Shown: positions 25,957 to 34,561 of the stretch, piece after piece
Layout: each line of letters begins with the position of its first letter
Position numbering within the stretch: position 1 is the first letter of the stretch
From: UBA2033 sp035345875
GTDB taxonomy: Bacteria; Spirochaetota; Leptospiria; Leptospirales; Leptospiraceae
DNA length: 64,000 nucleotides
Reading direction: 5' to 3'
Assembly: GCA_035345875.1 (NCBI GenBank)
Contig: DAORDH010000028.1
Span: 6,751 to 70,750 of the forward strand
Program-made: the position numbers and the translations under genes
Notes under the pieces: generated by a model
Databases searched by the model: none
Seen by the model: only the letters and a program-made list of their open reading frames with translations
What the model was told of the DNA's origin: nothing

Positions 25957-26601
25957 GTGAGTAAACTATTTTCAGAAGAAGAATTGGAACAAATTAAATC
26001 CGCTGTGAAAGATGCGGAAAAAACAACGTCAGCCGAAATAGTTCCTGTTTTTTATGAGTCTTGTGGTCTTTATCCAGATACATATTGGAAGTCCGGTATT
26101 TTTTTTGCTGCTGCCTATTCTTTTTGTTATCTTTTTTATACCAAACTCACGAATACATGGGGCGACTCTCTTTCTAAGTTTTTTGTTATGCAAATGACTA
26201 GCGGATTAATTGGAGTAGCCGCTGTCTATCTAATACCTGCTTGGAAAAGACTGTTAACAGATAAGATGTTTGTTAAGCAAAGAGTTCGAGATGTAGCCTA
26301 TCGAGTGTTTTTGGAAGAATCTGTTTTTAATACAAAGACAAGAACTGGAATGCTTTTGTTTATTAGTTTTTTTGAGAAAGAGGCTCTGATCTTAGGAGAT
26401 GAAGGAATCAATCAAAAAGTTACTCCAGATGTTTGGGAAGGAATTCTTTCTCAATTGATACAGGGTATGAAGAGTGGTGAGAAGACCAATTCTATTATTG
26501 CTGCCATTCGCTCGATGGGAAATTTATTAAAGCAATATCCAATAGACGCAAAGGATACAAATGAATTGAGAGATGATTTACGATTAGGAGATACAAAATG
26601 A
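25957..26601 (+). CDS. TPM-domain membrane protein
   Basis: 214 residues from a GTG start with a strong AAAGGAG ribosome site. The N-terminus (FSEEELEQIKSAVKDAEKTTSAEIVPV) matches the TPM domain family, and hydrophobic segments at ~50-65 and ~83-97 look like membrane helices. The second half has the TPM-like EALILGDEGINQKV. It overlaps the next TPM gene by four bases (ATGA). Role unclear: TPM proteins are linked to membrane-repair or photosystem maintenance in other organisms. Confidence 0.82.
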   Translation: MSKLFSEEELEQIKSAVKDAEKTTSAEIVPVFYESCGLYPDTYWKSGIFFAAAYSFCYLFYTKLTNTWGDSLSKFFVMQMTSGLIGVAAVYLIPAWKRLLTDKMFVKQRVRDVAYRVFLEESVFNTKTRTGMLLFISFFEKEALILGDEGINQKVTPDVWEGILSQLIQGMKSGEKTNSIIAAIRSMGNLLKQYPIDAKDTNELRDDLRLGDTK

Positions 26602-27575
26602 AAAAATTTTCTATTATCATTTTCTTATTATTACAAACAGCCTCTATTTTCGCTCTAGATGTTCCATATCTTTCAGGAAGAGTTGTAGATGAAGCAGGAA
26701 TCTTATCCGAGGAGACAAAGTCCTCTCTAGAAAAGAAATTAATAGAACAAGAGAAAAAAACATCTAACCAATTAGTGGTTCTTACAATTCCTTCCTTGGA
26801 AGGAGAAGTTTTAGAAGATTATTCAATCAAGGTTGCTACAACTTGGAAGCTTGGTCAAAAAGGAAAGGACAATGGAGTCTTGCTTCTCATAGCTAAAGAC
26901 GATCGCAAACTTAGAATTGAAGTGGGATATGGTCTAGAGGGAACACTAACAGACGTTATGTGTAGTCGTATCATTCGAAATGAAATTACTCCTTCTTTTA
27001 AAAGGGGTGATTTCTCTGGAGGAGTGGAAAAAGGAGTCGATTCTATCCTTGCTGTCATTGATGGGAGTTATGTAAATACATCGAGTGATTCAACTACAAG
27101 CAACGATTCTGGAAAGGATACAAATATTGAAGGAGTTTATTCAAAATTTATACATTCAGTTGGAGATTCAGATATTCCTTTTTTATTTAGAATCCCTTTC
27201 GGACTGATTTTCTTTACTGTAATTACTCCATTTACTATACTCACTGCAGTCACTCCTTATGTTGGCTGGTTTTTATATTTCTTTTTAATGCCTTTCTATG
27301 GAACCTTTCCGGTTGTTATTTTTGGAAAATGGGGAGGGCTCTTTCTTCCAAGTTATATCGTAATCATGTTCTTTTTGAAACTTTATTTTGGATTCACAAA
27401 AGACGGAAAGAAATTAGCAGAAAAAATAGAGCAAAAATATGGTGGATCCGGTGGGTCGGGTGGATCTAGTTCAGGCTCTAGTTGGTCTTCTCGCTCGAGT
27501 GGTGGATTTTCCAGTGGTGGATTTTCAGGTGGAGGAGGAAGTTTTGGTGGGGGTGGAAGTTCGGGAAGTTGGTAG
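26598..27575 (+). CDS. TPM-domain (YgcG-like) protein with Gly/Ser-rich tail
   Basis: 325 residues. A signal peptide (about 1-19, IFALD) precedes a TPM domain (about 22-155, with VVDEAGILSEETK and the typical IEVGYGLEGTLTD). Two transmembrane segments follow around 195-260, and the C-terminus (~280-325) is nearly all Gly and Ser, as in YgcG proteins. YgcG normally pairs with LemA. No lemA gene is visible here; the partner is the upstream TPM gene, which it overlaps by four bases. Confidence 0.88.
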   Translation: MKKFSIIIFLLLQTASIFALDVPYLSGRVVDEAGILSEETKSSLEKKLIEQEKKTSNQLVVLTIPSLEGEVLEDYSIKVATTWKLGQKGKDNGVLLLIAKDDRKLRIEVGYGLEGTLTDVMCSRIIRNEITPSFKRGDFSGGVEKGVDSILAVIDGSYVNTSSDSTTSNDSGKDTNIEGVYSKFIHSVGDSDIPFLFRIPFGLIFFTVITPFTILTAVTPYVGWFLYFFLMPFYGTFPVVIFGKWGGLFLPSYIVIMFFLKLYFGFTKDGKKLAEKIEQKYGGSGGSGGSSSGSSWSSRSSGGFSSGGFSGGGGSFGGGGSSGSW

Positions 27576-27606
27576 ACGATAGTCGTTCAATGTTAGATAT
27601 TAAAAG

Positions 27607-27680
27607 ATTACCACCGAGGACACCGATTAAGGAACGATAAAAAAACGATGAAGAATATTCGTTCTTTCTTCGGTGGCAAT
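27607..27680 (+). repeat. intergenic inverted-repeat element, copy B
   Basis: ATTACCACCGA (27607-27617) pairs with TCGGTGGCAAT (27670-27680) apart from one wobble. The first ~47 bases align with copy A at 11056. It lies in the convergent gap between the TPM and VWA genes, where it could also act as a transcript end. Confidence 0.72.
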
Positions 27681-27715
27681 AAATATTCAGATTAAACTGA
27701 CGTCAGTTGAATGAC

Positions 27716-29416
27716 CTAATACGAAAACTTCTTTTTCTTATTGGAAACGAAATCATAGATAATCATTTGATTTAGTTCATTTGGATGCGGGTAAAAAATT
27801 CTTCCTTGTGACATTTTGGCAAACTGTTGGATAAAACTTTTTTCTCCAAAATAATTCATATCCCATTCTGACGTTAGTAGAAATGTATTGATAATGATTC
27901 CATCTTCTGTGCATTGTTTTACTTCTGAGAGTGCTTCCTCAAAATCAGACGGCGCAGGTGGATAGTTGATATGAAGGATTGAACCCTTGAAATGAGCAGT
28001 AGGCGCTCCATCCGTGATTAAAAAGATCTGTTTGTTTTTAGTTTGCTTGGAAGAGAGTGCTTGTCTTGCGATTTGAAGACCTTTTTGTAGATTCGTAAAA
28101 TACTGAGGAACTCTATTTTCAATGTCTTCTTTTTTCATTTTAGCAAAATCAAATTTTAATTTGATATAGGGATTAAAAATAGTAACAGGATAGGGTTGTA
28201 GAGTAGGGACTTTTGTGATTGGAAAAATTTTTGCAGTGCTTCCAAAACCAACAACAGTCAGTTTTTCATCTTTGTATTCATTTCGGATGAGTGAGTCCAT
28301 TGCCATTGTCACTTTCTTAGCGTTGTAAAATCGCATGGATCGCGCCATTGACCCAGACATATCGAGTAAAATCACGGTAGAAGATTTTGCATTGCCTCTT
28401 GCTTGAAAAACATCTAAATCTCCAAGAGAAGGAATTGTCCCATTCCCTCTTAGAATGCTATTGATAATACTTCCTGGAAAATCAATATTGGAAACATTAT
28501 CTCCAAATTCTAATTTTTTTGTAGAAGACGTTAGGTTCTCAGTGTCCCCAAATTCATTTGTGACATGCGATCCAGAACTAGAATCTGTCTTTAATTTTGA
28601 AAAGATTTCAATGAGTGCAGTTTTACCAATTTTACGAATGGATTTTGGGGAAAGCTCAATTCCACCTTCAGCATTTTCTTGTATATCACCAGATTCTTGT
28701 AACAGTTTTTTCAACGCTTCAAAGATTCTTTCTCTTCTTTCAATAAATTCATTGTAACTTTCAGGACCTAAAAATTTAGCGAGCTGTTCTAAATTAAAAT
28801 TGTATAGATCACCAGATTGAATTGCCTCTTCTAATGCTCTATTTAGTTGGGTTAGTTCATCTAAATTGTCTAAAATATTTCCTGCTTCTTTTGGAGTTGG
28901 AACTTTTTTACCAGTGAAATTATATTGTTTGATTCCATTACTAATTTTATCTATATCTTGCAATTTCTGAATCAGTTCATCTAGACGGGGTTCTATTTTC
29001 TTTTGGGCAGCTAAATCCCATTTGAGTCTACGGAGTAAATCTGGATTTTTCCCATCGATTGCGGCTTTTAGTTTTTGTAAGATGTTTTCTTCTTTTTTAA
29101 ACTTCTTCTCTAAATCAGAACGAAGTGATTTTAAATCTTTTTCTAATTGTTCAGATGCAGGATTTAAGTTAAAAGTTTTTAAAATCTGATCTATCATTGC
29201 TTGGATTTTTTTCTGGAAGTCAGCAATTAAATCTTCCATCCCGCCTTCTTTTAGAAAGAGATTGGCGGGAATGCCTTTTTCAATCATCAAACGCAGCGCT
29301 TCTTCCAGAGATATATCATATTTCATGATAAGATCAGACAGAATGGACATGAGTTTTTCTTTGTCAAAGTTCTTGTCGTCATCTGGAAAGTATTCGCTGT
29401 ATTCGTATGTTATCAT
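27716..29416 (-). CDS. VWA-domain protein with helical N-terminal half
   Basis: 566 residues from the ATG at 29416, chosen because it overlaps the stop of the upstream gene by four bases (ATGA). An in-frame upstream ATG at 29455 lies inside that gene and is unlikely. Residues ~1-330 are mostly helical and charged. A von Willebrand A domain follows (~340-560), with the MIDAS motif VILLDMSGSM and the later FLITDGAPTAH. Bacterial VWA proteins of this shape are usually cytoplasmic, often with MoxR ATPases; none is adjacent. The protein may act as a metal-dependent binding chaperone, by inference. Confidence 0.85.
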   Translation of the reverse strand: MITYEYSEYFPDDDKNFDKEKLMSILSDLIMKYDISLEEALRLMIEKGIPANLFLKEGGMEDLIADFQKKIQAMIDQILKTFNLNPASEQLEKDLKSLRSDLEKKFKKEENILQKLKAAIDGKNPDLLRRLKWDLAAQKKIEPRLDELIQKLQDIDKISNGIKQYNFTGKKVPTPKEAGNILDNLDELTQLNRALEEAIQSGDLYNFNLEQLAKFLGPESYNEFIERRERIFEALKKLLQESGDIQENAEGGIELSPKSIRKIGKTALIEIFSKLKTDSSSGSHVTNEFGDTENLTSSTKKLEFGDNVSNIDFPGSIINSILRGNGTIPSLGDLDVFQARGNAKSSTVILLDMSGSMARSMRFYNAKKVTMAMDSLIRNEYKDEKLTVVGFGSTAKIFPITKVPTLQPYPVTIFNPYIKLKFDFAKMKKEDIENRVPQYFTNLQKGLQIARQALSSKQTKNKQIFLITDGAPTAHFKGSILHINYPPAPSDFEEALSEVKQCTEDGIIINTFLLTSEWDMNYFGEKSFIQQFAKMSQGRIFYPHPNELNQMIIYDFVSNKKKKFSY

Positions 29417-29793
29417 TGGATTGTTTCTTCTTGTTTGATGCTTGCAGGATAACAAACATTTTTGTTTAAATCACAGTAAAAAATTTTAGCGGATACTTGT
29501 AATTTGCCTTTTCCGTTTAGTGTAAGAGTGTTGTCTTCTACTTTTTCAAAGTATTCTGGTTTGCCAAGAATTGTATTTCCCTTAAACGTTAGTTCTGTTG
29601 GGTTGATTTTGATTTTATCTTCAGAGCTGAGTTTGATTTTATTCGGTGCATCTTTTTGGATTGCATAACCTTTTGGGACAGAAACTCTCATGATGTAAGA
29701 GTCTCCACTTTTTTTGTCAAGTTGAAGTTTAATTGGATGATCCATTGCCATTACCTGTATACTAATGAATAGAAATAAAATAATTTTTTTCAT
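29413..29793 (-). CDS. exported protein resembling the DsbD alpha domain
   Basis: 126 residues. A signal peptide (~1-16, ending VMAMD) precedes a beta-rich domain. Near the C-terminus two cysteines lie in IFYCDLNKNVCYPASI, much like the cysteine pair of the periplasmic N-terminal domain of DsbD (C-x6-CYP). The membrane domain and thioredoxin-like domain of DsbD are absent, so if homologous this is an isolated alpha domain. It overlaps the VWA gene by four bases, suggesting one transcript. The assignment rests on motif resemblance only. Confidence 0.55.
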   Translation of the reverse strand: MKKIILFLFISIQVMAMDHPIKLQLDKKSGDSYIMRVSVPKGYAIQKDAPNKIKLSSEDKIKINPTELTFKGNTILGKPEYFEKVEDNTLTLNGKGKLQVSAKIFYCDLNKNVCYPASIKQEETIQ

Positions 29794-30403
29794 ACATTCT
29801 ATCTTTTATCGATTCGCTTTTTTTTTCTATAAAAAAATTACCTTTTACTATCCTAACATCCTATTCTTTTGAGGGTGTAAAATGGATTGACAGAAGCAAA
29901 GGCTTAGAAACAAACGCTATAGAAATCTGAGAATAGAAAGAAAAGCTTAGATTGAGAGTCCCAATAGTTTAGTTCAGTGGATTGGGTGTAGATTTCTGTC
30001 TTAATTTTTAGTCTCCGCAAAATAGAGCTGATTTAGTTTTCATACATTTTAAAAACTGAGGCTAAATACAAAAAGTTGATTAGAAATTCTTAAATTGAAT
30101 TGAGAAGATTTTACCTAGTAAGCTTTCCGGAGTTAGATTAAACCTCTTTTTTAATTTTCTACACTTGTTATGGATAAATATTTTTCAAGATTTATCAAAA
30201 GAATTTAGATAGCTCCCTAGGGAAGCTGATTGGCTGGATCGGGGAATGGAACGGTTAATAGATGTTTGGCGAATTCTGAAACTTTGAATATAATTATAAG
30301 ATTAGAGACTCTAAAACTTTTAGGAATAGTCGAGATAAGTGAAATCACTAGAAGCACATTATTTGGATTGACCAAGCGGTAAACCCTTGTTATCCTGCTC
30401 TCT
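29794..30403. other. gene-free intergenic region
   Basis: About 610 bases between divergent genes, AT-rich. A short minus-strand frame at 30217-30423 has no support. A weak CCCAAT/ATTGGG pairing occurs around 29960-29986. Promoters for both flanking genes are expected here. Confidence 0.45.
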
Positions 30404-31813
30404 ATGTTACTAATTAGAAACATCCTGTATCTAGTTTTAAGTATTCTACTTTTTCATTGCTCGGAGTCGGAGTATAAAAATCCTTGTGATCCTACCTCTC
30501 AAAATTTTTTAAAGTTACTCCTTTTTAAGAGATTTACCTCGGATACTGCTAGTTTGTGCGGTTTGAATACTTCGAATCTTTTCGGAACAAACTCTCTTTC
30601 AAATTTTAGTTATGCACCTGATTTATATTATGCAAATGGTGCTTCCATTTCCTTATCTCCTACAGTTTCGAGTTCAGGACTAACGTTTAGTATTAGTCCT
30701 TCACTCCCAGGGGGTATTAGTTTAAATACAAGCACTGGTAAAATAACAGGATCTTATGTTGGTTATGGCGGATCTAGTTTTACCTATACGGTTCAAGCAA
30801 GTAATTCGAGTGGGTCTATCAGTACTAGTTTTAAATTGAGTATTTTTGGAAAGAATCCAATTCAAACTATGCAGTCACAGTGTTGGAATGTGAGTGGAAC
30901 GTTAGATGCAAGTTGCACAGCAGGCACTTCTATTGGACAAGATGGTCAGTTAAAAAAAGGGACGACTCCCAGTTTTACAGGACCTAGTCTTGTTGGTTCT
31001 ACTGATTATATAACTACCGATAATAATACTGGTCTGATCTGGAAATCCTGTTTTGAAGGTAGATCGGGAGCGACATGCATAGGGACACTTAGTTCTTTAA
31101 ATGCAACAACTGCTGCTAGCACTTGCACTTCTTTAAATTCAGGATTAGGATATGCAAATCGAACAGATTGGAGACTCGCAAGTTTTGGGGAAACCAATAC
31201 AATTTTAAATCATATTGGCACGAGCCCAGCTACGTTTACATCGAATTTTCCGAGTGCGAGTGGGGGAGGAACTTGGTCAAGCACAGGGGATGTTTCAAAT
31301 AGTGCGAATGCTTGGTATATTTCATTCACCGATGGAACGATAGGCTCTACAGTCAAAACAAATACAAATGATGTTCATTGTGTTTCTGGCTCAAGTCTTC
31401 CAGCAGCTCAATTTGTAGACAATGGAGACGATACAATTGTAGATATAAATACAGGGCTGATTTGGCAAAAATGCACGAATGGATTGTCCGGCTCTAGTTG
31501 CCAGACGGGAACTGCAACACAAATGAATTGGGCTTCGGCTCTCACTGTCTGCAATGGACTCAGTTTAAATGGGAAGACATGGCGTCTTCCAAATATCAAT
31601 GAACTAAAGACAATTATAGATGTAACAACGAGTAGCCCATCCACGAATACAACTTTCTTTCCTGTCACTCAATTAGGAAACTATTGGACATCTTCCACCT
31701 ATACGACAACATCTGCCGCTTGGGTTGTTCCTTTCGGTGCTAGCACATTTTATGCTACAAATCTATCAAAGTCGAGTAACGCATATACTAGATGTGTTAC
31801 AACCGGACCTTAA
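30404..31813 (+). CDS. DUF1566 surface lipoprotein with Ig-like domain
   Basis: 469 residues. The signal peptide ends in LLFHC (lipobox), then a short module C-x3-EY-x2-PC-x23-CG that is shared with the proteins at 55376 and 60768. A putative-Ig domain follows (~75-150, with ISPSLPGGISLNTSTGKITG). Two DUF1566 (Lcl C-terminal) units come last, with NTGLIWKSCFEG, WRLASFGE, NTGLIWQKC and WRLPNINELKTIID. Cysteine pairs suggest disulphides, so an extracytoplasmic location is likely. DUF1566 proteins in leptospires are predicted surface adhesins, function unproven. It is convergent with, and overlaps by four bases, the SDR gene. Confidence 0.88.
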   Translation: MLLIRNILYLVLSILLFHCSESEYKNPCDPTSQNFLKLLLFKRFTSDTASLCGLNTSNLFGTNSLSNFSYAPDLYYANGASISLSPTVSSSGLTFSISPSLPGGISLNTSTGKITGSYVGYGGSSFTYTVQASNSSGSISTSFKLSIFGKNPIQTMQSQCWNVSGTLDASCTAGTSIGQDGQLKKGTTPSFTGPSLVGSTDYITTDNNTGLIWKSCFEGRSGATCIGTLSSLNATTAASTCTSLNSGLGYANRTDWRLASFGETNTILNHIGTSPATFTSNFPSASGGGTWSSTGDVSNSANAWYISFTDGTIGSTVKTNTNDVHCVSGSSLPAAQFVDNGDDTIVDINTGLIWQKCTNGLSGSSCQTGTATQMNWASALTVCNGLSLNGKTWRLPNINELKTIIDVTTSSPSTNTTFFPVTQLGNYWTSSTYTTTSAAWVVPFGASTFYATNLSKSSNAYTRCVTTGP

Positions 31814-32733
31814 GTAAGTCCTGCGACGATCTTTTCTGAAACATCCCAAAGTTTCTTTGCAAGATCTTCGTTATTTGCGTCCTTTCTTGGAGTTGCAATA
31901 TTACAATCAGCAAAATAGTTTCCTGATTCAGATATTACATTTGGATTCGTTGCAGCATAACACTGCGTAGCCGCTCCTTCCGGTATTGATTTAAGAAATA
32001 GATGTTCTCCTAAAGAGAAAATAGCTTGTAAGACAGGATTCATATTTCGAGCGAGATTTGTTTTGATAACACCAGGATGAACTGCATAGGCTGTTTTTTT
32101 AGTTCCTACAAATCGTTTGGCAAGTTCTTTCGCAAACAGTAGATTTGCAAATTTAGATTGTCCATAAAATGTCCAAGCACTGTAATATTTTTCTCCAGCC
32201 AGATTTTCAAAGTCTACTCCTTCTTTTGGAGCGTTTCGATGTGCTTCACTGCTTAACATTACCACTCTTCCTTCGTCTGTTAATTCTCCGACTAGACCCG
32301 TTACTAATAGAAAATGTCCAATATGATTTGTAAAAAATTGCAATTCATATCCATATGCCTTTTCCAGTGAGGGTAATGCCATTATACCAGCATTGCAGAT
32401 AATCACATCTAGCTTTAATTTTTGTTTTTTAATTTCGGATATACAATTTCGAACACTAGTCGGGTTTGATAGTTCACATTCTAATCCTATATGAGAATTC
32501 CCGCTTATTTCTTTCAAAGCTTCTATTGCTTTTTCTTTTGTTCTAGCTGTTCCAATGATTTTTGCCCCTCTAAGTGCAAGAACACGTATGGTCTCATTAC
32601 CTAGTCCAGAATTGCATCCTGTGACTAATATTGTTTTGCCGCTTAGTGAAATATTTTTTGTAACTTCTTCTGCAGTCGTGTCATAACCAAATCCATTTTT
32701 ACCTTTTGCTTTAAATAATGCTATCAGTGACAT
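31810..32733 (-). CDS. short-chain dehydrogenase/reductase (retinol-dehydrogenase-like)
   Basis: 307 residues. The NAD(P)-binding motif is ILVTGCNSGLGNET (~35-48), NAG (IICNAG) follows, and the catalytic Tyr-x3-Lys is FYGQSKFANL with Ser in VMLSSEAHR. The length and the C-terminal SIPEGAATQCYAAT pattern resemble WWOX/retinol-dehydrogenase-type SDRs. Substrate unknown. It is on its own, convergent with the DUF1566 lipoprotein. Confidence 0.92.
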   Translation of the reverse strand: MSLIALFKAKGKNGFGYDTTAEEVTKNISLSGKTILVTGCNSGLGNETIRVLALRGAKIIGTARTKEKAIEALKEISGNSHIGLECELSNPTSVRNCISEIKKQKLKLDVIICNAGIMALPSLEKAYGYELQFFTNHIGHFLLVTGLVGELTDEGRVVMLSSEAHRNAPKEGVDFENLAGEKYYSAWTFYGQSKFANLLFAKELAKRFVGTKKTAYAVHPGVIKTNLARNMNPVLQAIFSLGEHLFLKSIPEGAATQCYAATNPNVISESGNYFADCNIATPRKDANNEDLAKKLWDVSEKIVAGLT

Positions 32734-32990
32734 ATTACCCTCTTATTGATTTCTAATTATACAGTTTTTTTATGCTTTGAGAATGTAAATCAAAACTTTT
32801 ATTCAAATTTCTGTTCCAAGTTTATTGATTATGAGAATGCTTAGATTGATTTTCTAAAAATTAATTTCATTCTAACACAAAACACTGCTAAGATGTTTCA
32901 ATAGTTATTTAGAGCTTACGACTATTTTAGATTGATTCTTCTGATTCCTGAATTAATATTGTGGAATTATAATATATATGAGGCGATCCT

Positions 32991-33427
32991 ATGAAGATTA
33001 CAAAATCCAGCTTACTTCTATTTATTATTTTAATGACTAGTTTTACAATTAGTTGTAAAGGAAATAGAGAAAAAGCAATTCAATACAATACAATGATACG
33101 ATAGTCGATGAACTGAACAAGTTATCCACTCTCGAAGATTCAATCACCAAAAGCGAAGGAGCAGAAGCTGATAAAGCAATTGAAGAATTTAAAAAAGCTG
33201 TTCCGGAAGCTCGTAAAAAAATAGAATCCATTGGTAAATTTAAAGACAGTGAAAGTCTTGAAAAGGCAGCTTTAGATCTTTGCGATTTTTATCAAGGTGT
33301 GATTGATGGAAAATACACTGATAAAACGCCCGATGAGATAAATACGAAAGAAGCAGAACTTTATGCAGCATTGAAGCAAGCTCAGAAAGATTTTGCGGAA
33401 AGATTTAAAATCGAAATTCAAAAATAA
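32991..33427 (+). pseudogene. small lipoprotein gene broken by a 5-bp duplication
   Basis: The frame from the ATG at 32991 reads a lipoprotein signal (LLFIILMTSFTISC) and then ...KAIQYN, before a stop at 33102-33104. Reading from AAT GAT in the shifted frame at 33091 gives NDTIVDELNKLST... and a helical tail to a stop at 33425-33427. The two parts join naturally as KAIQYN-DTIVDEL if one CAATA unit is removed. The lesion is a tandem CAATA repeat (33081-33090), a +5 shift. The intact protein would be about 143 residues, lipid-anchored, mostly helical, family not identified. It is either a pseudogene or a phase-variable gene in the OFF state. Confidence 0.82.
33081..33094 (+). repeat. CAATA tandem duplication causing frameshift
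   Basis: The sequence reads CAATACAATACAAT, two full CAATA units followed by CAAT. The second unit is the likely insertion that breaks the small lipoprotein gene. Confidence 0.85.
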
Positions 33428-33475
33428 TTCCTTTGAAAGAAAGACAATGAGTGCGATTTTAAAATCAAACTCATG

Positions 33476-34561
33476 TCACTTAAATAAAACAGTATACCAA
33501 TAAGAATCTCTGTCTCTTAACTTCCATATAAATCCATCTAATACATAATGAGTTGCTTGTGGGAGTGTTAGAAGGGTGACAAGTATGCTGAGTGTTTCTT
33601 TACTTCGTATCGTTGGAAGAGATATAAATGGTTTAAAAAATTCTAAATGCTCTCGCCAAATAAAACCCGCCCAGAATCCTTCTTCTATATAAGCAAATAA
33701 AAATAAGGTCAGAATAAACATTGGAAATGTGAATTTGGTAAAGAATACTTTGTAAGAAAAACGGTTTAGAAGAAGCGGTGAATTCGTATTATGCGCTTCC
33801 TTATTTCCATAGACCCAAATCAGTGCAATATAGGGAATTCCATGTGTTACAACATTTGTAATTGTAAATACAATGTCTTGATTGAAGTAAACAATCCCAA
33901 AATACCAAGAAAGAGCTGTTCCTAGTAATAATAAATTTTTACCGATTGAGAAATATTTTTTTGTAATGATTTCCTTTAGTTCTTTTAAGAGGTAAATTCC
34001 GATTATCCCCAAATAGAAATAAAAAGAGATTCTCTCTACCCAGAGAGGAAGCCCAATCAAAAAGTCTCCATCTACAAACCAGTGAAAATTTCTAGGGAGA
34101 TTTGCATGCCAGTAGATAACAGGATAAAGAGTGGAGGAGTAGAGTAAGACTGCTTCTAATTTCTTAGAAAATCCAAAAGAGTCTTTCGAGTAAAATCTTA
34201 AAAATCCATATTGCTGCCTGATAAAATGAAATACAGCCGAATAAGCAAGAACTCTCCAAAATAACTTGGAATCAATTAAATGAAGAATTACACCTAGAAA
34301 AAAAAGACCGATAGGCAGTAAGGTTAAAAGAGTTTTATTTTCCTGGAATTCTTTTGGATTAAAATAAGTTCGAAAGAGTGTGCTATAAACATGCGATACA
34401 TCAATACAAAGAATAAAAGACACCCAAATCCAAAGAGGCATTTTGACTGTATCTAAAAAAAGATCAGAGAAAAGATAGATAAATCCAATGGATAGGAAAG
34501 GAGGAGAAAGTATAAAAACTAAATCGAAACTTTGATTGTAAATCCAATTCTTTTCTTTCAT
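33476..34561 (-). CDS. polytopic membrane protein, last gene of DUF4178 operon
   Basis: 361 residues with about eight to ten hydrophobic helices, for example FLSIGFIYLFSDLFL, LLPIGLFFLGVILHLI and MFILTLFLFAYI. Histidines lie in or near helices (DVSHVY, AVFHFIRQQYGF, VVTHGIPY, ATHYVLDGFIWK), which suggests a metal- or haem-type membrane enzyme or a transporter. I do not recognise the family. The ATG overlaps the oxidase gene stop by four bases. Confidence 0.75.
   Translation of the reverse strand: MKEKNWIYNQSFDLVFILSPPFLSIGFIYLFSDLFLDTVKMPLWIWVSFILCIDVSHVYSTLFRTYFNPKEFQENKTLLTLLPIGLFFLGVILHLIDSKLFWRVLAYSAVFHFIRQQYGFLRFYSKDSFGFSKKLEAVLLYSSTLYPVIYWHANLPRNFHWFVDGDFLIGLPLWVERISFYFYLGIIGIYLLKELKEIITKKYFSIGKNLLLLGTALSWYFGIVYFNQDIVFTITNVVTHGIPYIALIWVYGNKEAHNTNSPLLLNRFSYKVFFTKFTFPMFILTLFLFAYIEEGFWAGFIWREHLEFFKPFISLPTIRSKETLSILVTLLTLPQATHYVLDGFIWKLRDRDSYWYTVLFK

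Noticed and set aside
27716..29455. VWA gene starting at 29455
   Set aside because: This start lies deep inside the upstream gene; the ATG at 29416 gives the usual ATGA coupling.
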